A stretch of 64,000 bases of DNA, taken from the NCBI RefSeq assembly GCF_958298935.1, contig NC_084922.1, positions 48,143,458 through 48,207,457 of the forward strand. The letters run 5' to 3'. This document shows positions 59,249 to 64,000 of this stretch, piece after piece (positions within the stretch are counted from its first letter, which is position 1; every line of letters starts with the position of its first letter). A program made the position numbers and the translations under genes. The DNA comes from Phragmites australis. Its lineage: Eukaryota > Streptophyta > Magnoliopsida > Poales > Poaceae. The notes beneath the pieces are model-generated. The model made no database searches and was not told the DNA's origin. It was given only the letters and a program-made list of their open reading frames with translations.

Positions 59249-59256
59249 TATAAAAG
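59249..59256 (+). promoter_or_regulatory. TATA box of the MATH-domain relic
   Basis: TATAAAAG, about 120-130 bases upstream of the coding remnant, with the spacing expected of an ancestral promoter. Confidence 0.5.
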
Positions 59257-59371
59257 GCTCCCTCACGCCTCAACAATAGTGCTATACGCAGGTCCCTCGT
59301 AAAATTGATAAGCCCTAACAATTTGTTCGCCTCCACCTTAGAAGAAGCTAGCCGTGGTTGCAATTGCATCC

Positions 59372-59656
59372 GAGGAGGTGGCCTCGACGTGCCACGTCGA
59401 GTAGTCCAGCGGCTCGCACGTCTTCAAGATCGCCGGTTACTCGCTGACCCAAGGCATGGGCGTCGGCCATTGCCTTCAGTCTAGCACGTTCACGGTCGCA
59501 GGGCACGACTTGGCCACCGTCTTCTACCCGGACGGCAACGGCGTCAACGAGACAGCCGACCACGTCTCGGTGTTCGTCACGCTCCTGAGCGACACGGCAG
59601 CAGGGCCGGAGGAAAATGATGGCGGCGGCGGCGCCCGCGTCCACCCTGAGTTCTGA
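59372..59656 (+). pseudogene. BTB/MATH family relic (MATH domain only)
   Basis: The frame reads EEVASTCHVE, then TAG at 59402-59404, then SSGSHVFKIAGYSLTQGMGV...FTVAGHDLATVFYPDGNGVNE..DHVSVFVTLLSD before a premature TGA at 59654-59656. The order (G)SHxFKIxGYSLxxGxGVGxxxxSxTFxVxGxDxxxxxYPDG, then DHVSVxxxLLS, is the N-terminal half of a MATH domain from the grass-expanded BTB/MATH family, whose members are substrate adaptors for CUL3 E3 ligases. No recognisable start methionine, the in-frame stop, and the absent second half of MATH and BTB domains show it is dead. Confidence 0.8.
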
Positions 59657-60225
59657 CCTTGCCTCAAATTCCAGAAGTTTCGATTGCACCAGACTGTTAA
59701 CAGCAAAGTGCCAGGACTATTTATTGTTGTTTTATATTTTTTTGGCCGTCTACGTTGGAAAATTTTGTTTAGGAAATAGATTATTCTGAAACGATATATA
59801 CGCTCAGGATACAGTGATATCTTGCCTAAATAAAGTAAACAGCGATACATCTACTTAATTGTACAAGTATCTGGACTCTGGCGGCATGAATTCATGACGA
59901 CACGTTCAGCCGACGAGATCCGGCAGAATAGAGTACTGACTGTTACTGTCAGCATATGACGACATCTGACAGAAGCGAACTGGCAGAATATTTGATGAGA
60001 ACTGAAGGTGTCAATCAATTCCAACTACAGAATTTTTGCAAACTTTCATCATCCCTTTCCATCCTTAACACAGTTACTGTCGCTCCGTAGTTAATCATCT
60101 TCTTGTGTTATGTTGTTCACATCTAAACGCTCAATCCTGGGAGCAGTTTCTCGATACATGGTAGGCAAACCCGATTGAGTAATCCATGCATCAGAATGTG
60201 AAGTTGTCTAGAGACTATTGCTCCA
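59657..60225. other. Intergenic between convergent genes
   Basis: No coding or repeat signal was recognised. Includes the presumed 3' UTR of the minus-strand DUF971 gene. Confidence 0.4.
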
Positions 60226-63067
60226 TCATTTCCTTCGTTGGGGATCCCGACAAAGGCCGTGTTTTCTCAAAGTTCTGATATAATTACACATCAGACTAAA
60301 CTTGTTAGAACCCAGATGGTGCAAGTAATCCCATGTAAAGATCCCTGTCTTGTGCAAATCATCAAAAAGTATCCTACATTCAAACAACAGCCGGTCATGA
60401 ACGAGACTTGCACATAAAAACAAAAATTATTTGTTTATACTTAATATAGAGATGCCACAACTAACTTCCTTCTGCAATATGACATGGGTAAAACGTGACA
60501 TGAATTAATGACCCTCACCGGACTCCGTAGTTTCCTACTGATTCAGCTGACATTATTCCAAATATAATCTGATCAGACAACATTTCCACTGTTAAAACTC
60601 AGAATTTTCAGGAAAACCCATCGCAAGGTATTAATCTCCTAAAAACATCGTTGAGGATTTTGGATGTCTGATCAGCATTCCAGGATTGAAGGCCAACAGC
60701 AAAGCAAATTTGCAGATGCACTCACAGAAAATGTACCTTTCAGAAGCTACAATAACATGTTAATCCCCACAGCAAATGGCTACGATGCATTCATAAATAG
60801 CAGTTCTGTTGTTTCAACGTCAAGAAGCTCAAGAAGAGCCACTGTAACATGGAGTGCGGGAACTGTTAAAGTATACTAGAGAATTACCTTCTCACCTGCT
60901 ACTGATCTGAGTTTGCTATCAGCTGCTGGGCTGGATACTCTGAGAAACTCTGCTGACAGATGAAATGAGCTGCCATCCGCAAATTCAACCTCAACCTTCG
61001 ATGAACCAGAAATATGGCACAATTCAGAACATATACACAACTCATACCCCAACCAATGCACCGCACCACCAATGCGAGAGTAAATTTTGCAGCAAGATCG
61101 GAAGAGTGGAAAATTGGGAAAAAAAGATCCTTGTAATTTTAAGAACAATATGCATATGCATCAACAAGAGTATTATTCATGGGATGGCTACCATATTCAG
61201 AAAATGTGACATTCTCGTGATTTTTGTTGCAGACATGGCAAAGATCATAGGCAGTGCAATAAAGTAATTGACAATCACGATAAAAGTGCCAACTTATACT
61301 CTCGTTCATCAGCAAATAATCTCATGCAACCCAACAGTATTGATGAACTGTCTATCAATTGGGTAGCAGTTGCTAGCCAGTAACTAGTAACTGCCAACCA
61401 AGAAGATGTGCGAGCCAAATTCTTCGAGATAAGATGCAAACGGCCCTAAGTATGGATGAAATAAGGTCAGATTTGGAAGCACTAAGACAGCAAAACAAGG
61501 TCAGAACTTCAGCAACAACGCAAGACATCACTTTCTCCTAACACTGATTGGGAGTGAAACAAGATGGAAATCGAGAGAGAGACGTGATGAATACACAAAA
61601 CACCGCACAAGCCAAAAGGAGACCGGGGCGTGCATTATGGGTGTGATTGGTTGCTCGCATCAACCGTATACACAGGCTGAGGGGAAGCAGACTGAGCAGA
61701 GTCATGTTGGTTGAAAAGAAGAGTGTTTGGTTGGTTGTATCTGTCTGAGCAGACTGAGCTGAGTTTTTGTTTAATTGACTAAATCTGAGGTCGCATAAAC
61801 GGATGCAAGAGCTGAAATTTTGATTGGTTGCTCGCCTAAAGGTGATTTTGTGACACTGTCGGGTCAGGCTGCGAAGGGAAGCTCGAATCGAGCTTCTCTC
61901 TCGAGCCAGACTGCGGGCGTACATTTGCATCCGCCGGGCTAGGCTGGAATAGTGTATACGGGCAACAAAACTCGCTTCTCTTTGAGATTATACGCATTCG
62001 CCGAGCCGGGATGCATTCGTGCAGGAAACAAATCACCCCCTGTATGACCGGGCAGGAGCCGGGAATTGGTAAGTTACAGGATCCAATTGGTGAAGATTTA
62101 CAACTAAATAAGAATGTCTCCAATAATACATGTTAGCTAGCTATAAGGTTGTCCACCTCAGATTTTTATCTAGGTGGAGAGATGAAAAAGAGAGAGAAAA
62201 ACTAGCTCTTAGTCCGTAGATAGACTATAACGTATGAGACATTAAATACAAGATAAAAGATACATGGTGATTGTTTGAGAGAGAATATGGATGGATGGAA
62301 TAATTAAAACTTTAATTGTGTTATAGACCAATCATTGGAGAGGTAAGATTTTGCATTATCTATAGATGATGTGGAAAAGATAACAGCTAGCTGTACTATT
62401 GGAGATGCTCTAACAGTGTACATGCTTATCTAGGTCCCCCTTGACCACACGTCATGGCGTCACAGCAATTCAGTGCAAATAGGGGGTTCTTCTGACATAG
62501 CCATATTTCCGTGTGTGCTAGTACTTCGCTATCGAGAACTCACGGATGAACAGCAAGGAGCATTTCGTCTTTCACAGCAATTCCAGTGCAAATAGGGGTT
62601 CTTATCACATAGCCATATTTCCGTGTGTACTAGTACTTCGCTATCGAGAACTCACGGATGAACAGCAAGGAGCATTTCGTCTTACTCGTACGTATGACAA
62701 CCCAAAGAACAATCTGTACAAAAGCGCTCGCCAAAATCGACAACATTGGCGTTGCCGCAAGATTACGCATTTGCCACGATAAAAATGACGTGAAGTCGAT
62801 TGCACAACACGGTTGCCCGACACGCTATTGTGAATTAGGCCCTCAGCTGAGGGCAGTACAGTAGACTAAGACCAAACAAAAATTTGGCATCATGAACAGT
62901 AAAAAGTCGCAGGAATCAGCTAAGGTCGATAGGATCTAAGAAAGAGGAGGTGGTGTTGTCTGGGAAGCGGAGAAGGGGAGACTCACGGATTTGGGCGGGT
63001 TCAGCGAGAGTTTCGTCAGGCGCAGGGGTTGCGCCGCCGCGTGCAGACGCCGGATCACGGCGCCCAT
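60226..63067 (-). CDS. DUF971 / GBBH-like domain small protein (4 exons, 128 aa)
   Basis: Exons in transcript order: 63067-62987 (ATG, MGAVIRRLHAAA...NPPKS), 60995-60888 (VEVEFADGSSFHLSAEFL..SPAADSKLRSVAGEK), 60568-60519 (IIFGIMSAESVGNYGVR) and 60373-60226 (ILFDDLHKTGIFTWDYL..LGSNKFSL...DPQRRK, stop). All junctions are GT/AG and the phases close. The pattern (V)EVxFxDGSxxxLxAExLRxxSPAADxKxRSxxGEKV followed by FDDLHKTGIxTWDYLxHLGSNK is the GBBH-like N-terminal (DUF971) family of plants and bacteria; the biochemical role is not established. The N-terminus is short, basic and Ala/Leu-rich, possibly an organelle-targeting sequence. Compared with the family as I remember it, about five residues (RRHVG) between IFG and IMSAE are missing; this may be a real deletion or a shifted acceptor. 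Intron 1 (about 2 kb) contains several repeats. Confidence 0.8.
61630..61860. repeat. GTTTGGTTG-type non-coding grass repeat in the DUF971 intron
   Basis: Contains ATTGGTTGCTCGCATCAACC, then GTGTTTGGTTGGTTGTATCTG and again TTGATTGGTTGCTCGCCT. Related words occur upstream of SMC2 at 48330-48560 and at 63325-63400. Non-coding. Confidence 0.4.
62109..62413. mobile_element. Tourist-like MITE in the DUF971 intron
   Basis: Terminal inverted repeat GAATGTCTCCAAT.../...ATTGGAGATGCTC with inner GTTAGCTAGCT/AGCTAGCTGT extensions, flanked by TAA on both sides (62109-62111 and 62411-62413), the duplication of PIF/Harbinger-type MITEs. About 300 bp, non-coding. Confidence 0.7.
62461..62685. repeat. 112-bp tandem duplication in the DUF971 intron
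   Basis: CACAGCAATTC(C)AGTGCAAATAGGG...CATTTCGTCTT occurs at 62461-62572 and again at 62573-62685, nearly identical, head-to-tail. Confidence 0.85.
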
Positions 63068-64000
63068 TGCTGCCGCATAGGAGAGTACGCAGAGGAGAAG
63101 CTGGCGGAGCGCGAGAGGCCACCTGCCGCATCAGCAGTGGCCTCCAACTCGTGCCTACAGGGGAGTCAGCCAGCGCCGCCTCCGGTCGCCGGGTGCTGCC
63201 TAGCTGCCGAGGGCTTTGGGTCGAGAGAACAATCAAGGACGCTGGACTCCGGCCTCTGGGCCTGGGCCACACACGTCTGCACGAATCTCAAGGCAATCTG
63301 ACGACTGAGCACAGCTGTTCTTCTAGGGTGTGCTTGGTTGAGAGAGAAAGTAGTATGGGATATCATCATTTCTATTTTTAGATATGATGATTCTCTTTTT
63401 ATTTGGTTAGAGAGATGAGATTAGCCTTTTTTTTAAAGAGATGAAGTGGGATGGGATGAATGATTTTTTTTGTTGGAGGAACAGTGATAAACAAGCTGGA
63501 TATAGTCACTTTTTTATAGAGTTAGCGAGTTTAAGATATGATCACTTGTTCTTATATTTTTTTCCTTATAATCCACTTGCTGTTGTACCAACTAATGCTA
63601 AATTCTTCAAGTAACCTCATTATTGTCTATAAAATTCCAGTTTTACTTTAGTATTACACGAATATGGTTTCATAGTTTTCTTCCAAAATATTTCCATATA
63701 CGAACATGGTTTTGTAGTTTTCTTACAAAACATTTCTAGATCGTGTCATGCCAGCAATTGTCTGAGGCAATATCAAAGAGATTTACAGGAACAGAAAAAA
63801 TAATGAATTTACACTAGCAATGAGTCAATGACTAGTGGGAAGTGAGAACAAAATAGCACAAGCAAAAACACACATATTACACAATATTACACAAATCTCT
63901 TCTAGAGCTCGAGTTGGTCCAAACCATTTGATCCATACACAAGCTCAAAATAGCATGACCAAGCAAAAATAACTATCCATACGCAAGCTCAAAATAGCAT
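63068..64000. other. Upstream flank of the DUF971 gene; short direct repeats
   Basis: Probable promoter and 5' UTR near 63068-63320 (GC-rich), then AT-rich sequence. ACGAA(T/C)ATGGTTT(C/T)(A/G)TAGTTTTCTT is repeated at 63658 and 63702, and CATAC(A/G)CAAGCTCAAAATAGCAT occurs twice at the very end (about 63935 and 63980), a roughly 46-bp tandem repeat that may continue past the window. Confidence 0.5.

Noticed and set aside
1..64000. tRNA, rRNA, snoRNA or miRNA genes
   Set aside because: None could be recognised by eye; a covariance-model scan would be needed to exclude them.

Overview
The window is nuclear DNA from a grass (Poaceae). It has intron-rich genes with canonical GT/AG splice sites, GC-rich first exons beside AT-rich introns, tandem EXO70 genes, and dense nested LTR, LINE and MITE insertions. 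Protein resemblance (type-B response regulator of the ORR23/ORR26 type, SMC2) fits a panicoid or rice-like grass; the species cannot be named from sequence alone.

Layout. (1) 1-13.7 kb: two EXO70 (exocyst subunit) paralogues, both on the minus strand. The left one is cut by the window edge and only exon 1 is present. The right one is a complete 608-residue, two-exon gene whose intron holds a very young, apparently intact Ty1/copia element (188-bp LTRs differing at one base, GTATA target duplication, one 1,426-residue gag-pol frame). Between the paralogues lie a dead RING-type E3 exon and a long-armed foldback element. (2) 13.7-31 kb: no intact gene; MITEs, AT-rich inverted-repeat elements, and a LINE (18.6-24.4 kb) split by a 2.83-kb solo LTR with TGTCG duplications; then a foldback element split by a 5'-truncated LINE. 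(3) 31.6-35.2 kb: an intact five-exon type-B two-component response regulator (581 aa), a cytokinin-signalling transcription factor. (4) 35.9-43.1 kb: a second LINE broken by a solo LTR (AAAGG duplication) and a compound LTR insertion. (5) 43.5-45.9 kb: an LTR-like promoter region directly upstream of the last exon of a peptidyl-serine alpha-galactosyltransferase-like gene whose other exons are missing. (6) 46.2-47.8 kb: a solo LTR (GAAAC duplication) filled with CCGGAG/CTCCGG palindromes. (7) 49.0-58.4 kb: a complete 20-coding-exon SMC2 condensin gene (1,175 aa) with E2F-type sites just upstream and an in-frame open extension past its stop. (8) 59.4-59.7 kb: a MATH-domain (BTB/MATH family) relic. 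(9) 60.2-63.1 kb: a small four-exon minus-strand gene of the DUF971/GBBH-like family, convergent with SMC2 and spread over exons too short to appear as single long frames.

The intact genes are housekeeping or signalling genes (exocytosis, cytokinin response, chromosome condensation) without evident functional coupling. From memory, their proximity resembles the distal long arm of rice chromosome 1. I found no gene cluster that looks like an undescribed biological system. The most informative signals are insertion chronology, the SMC2 3' extension, the orphan galactosyltransferase exon and the miniature DUF971 gene.
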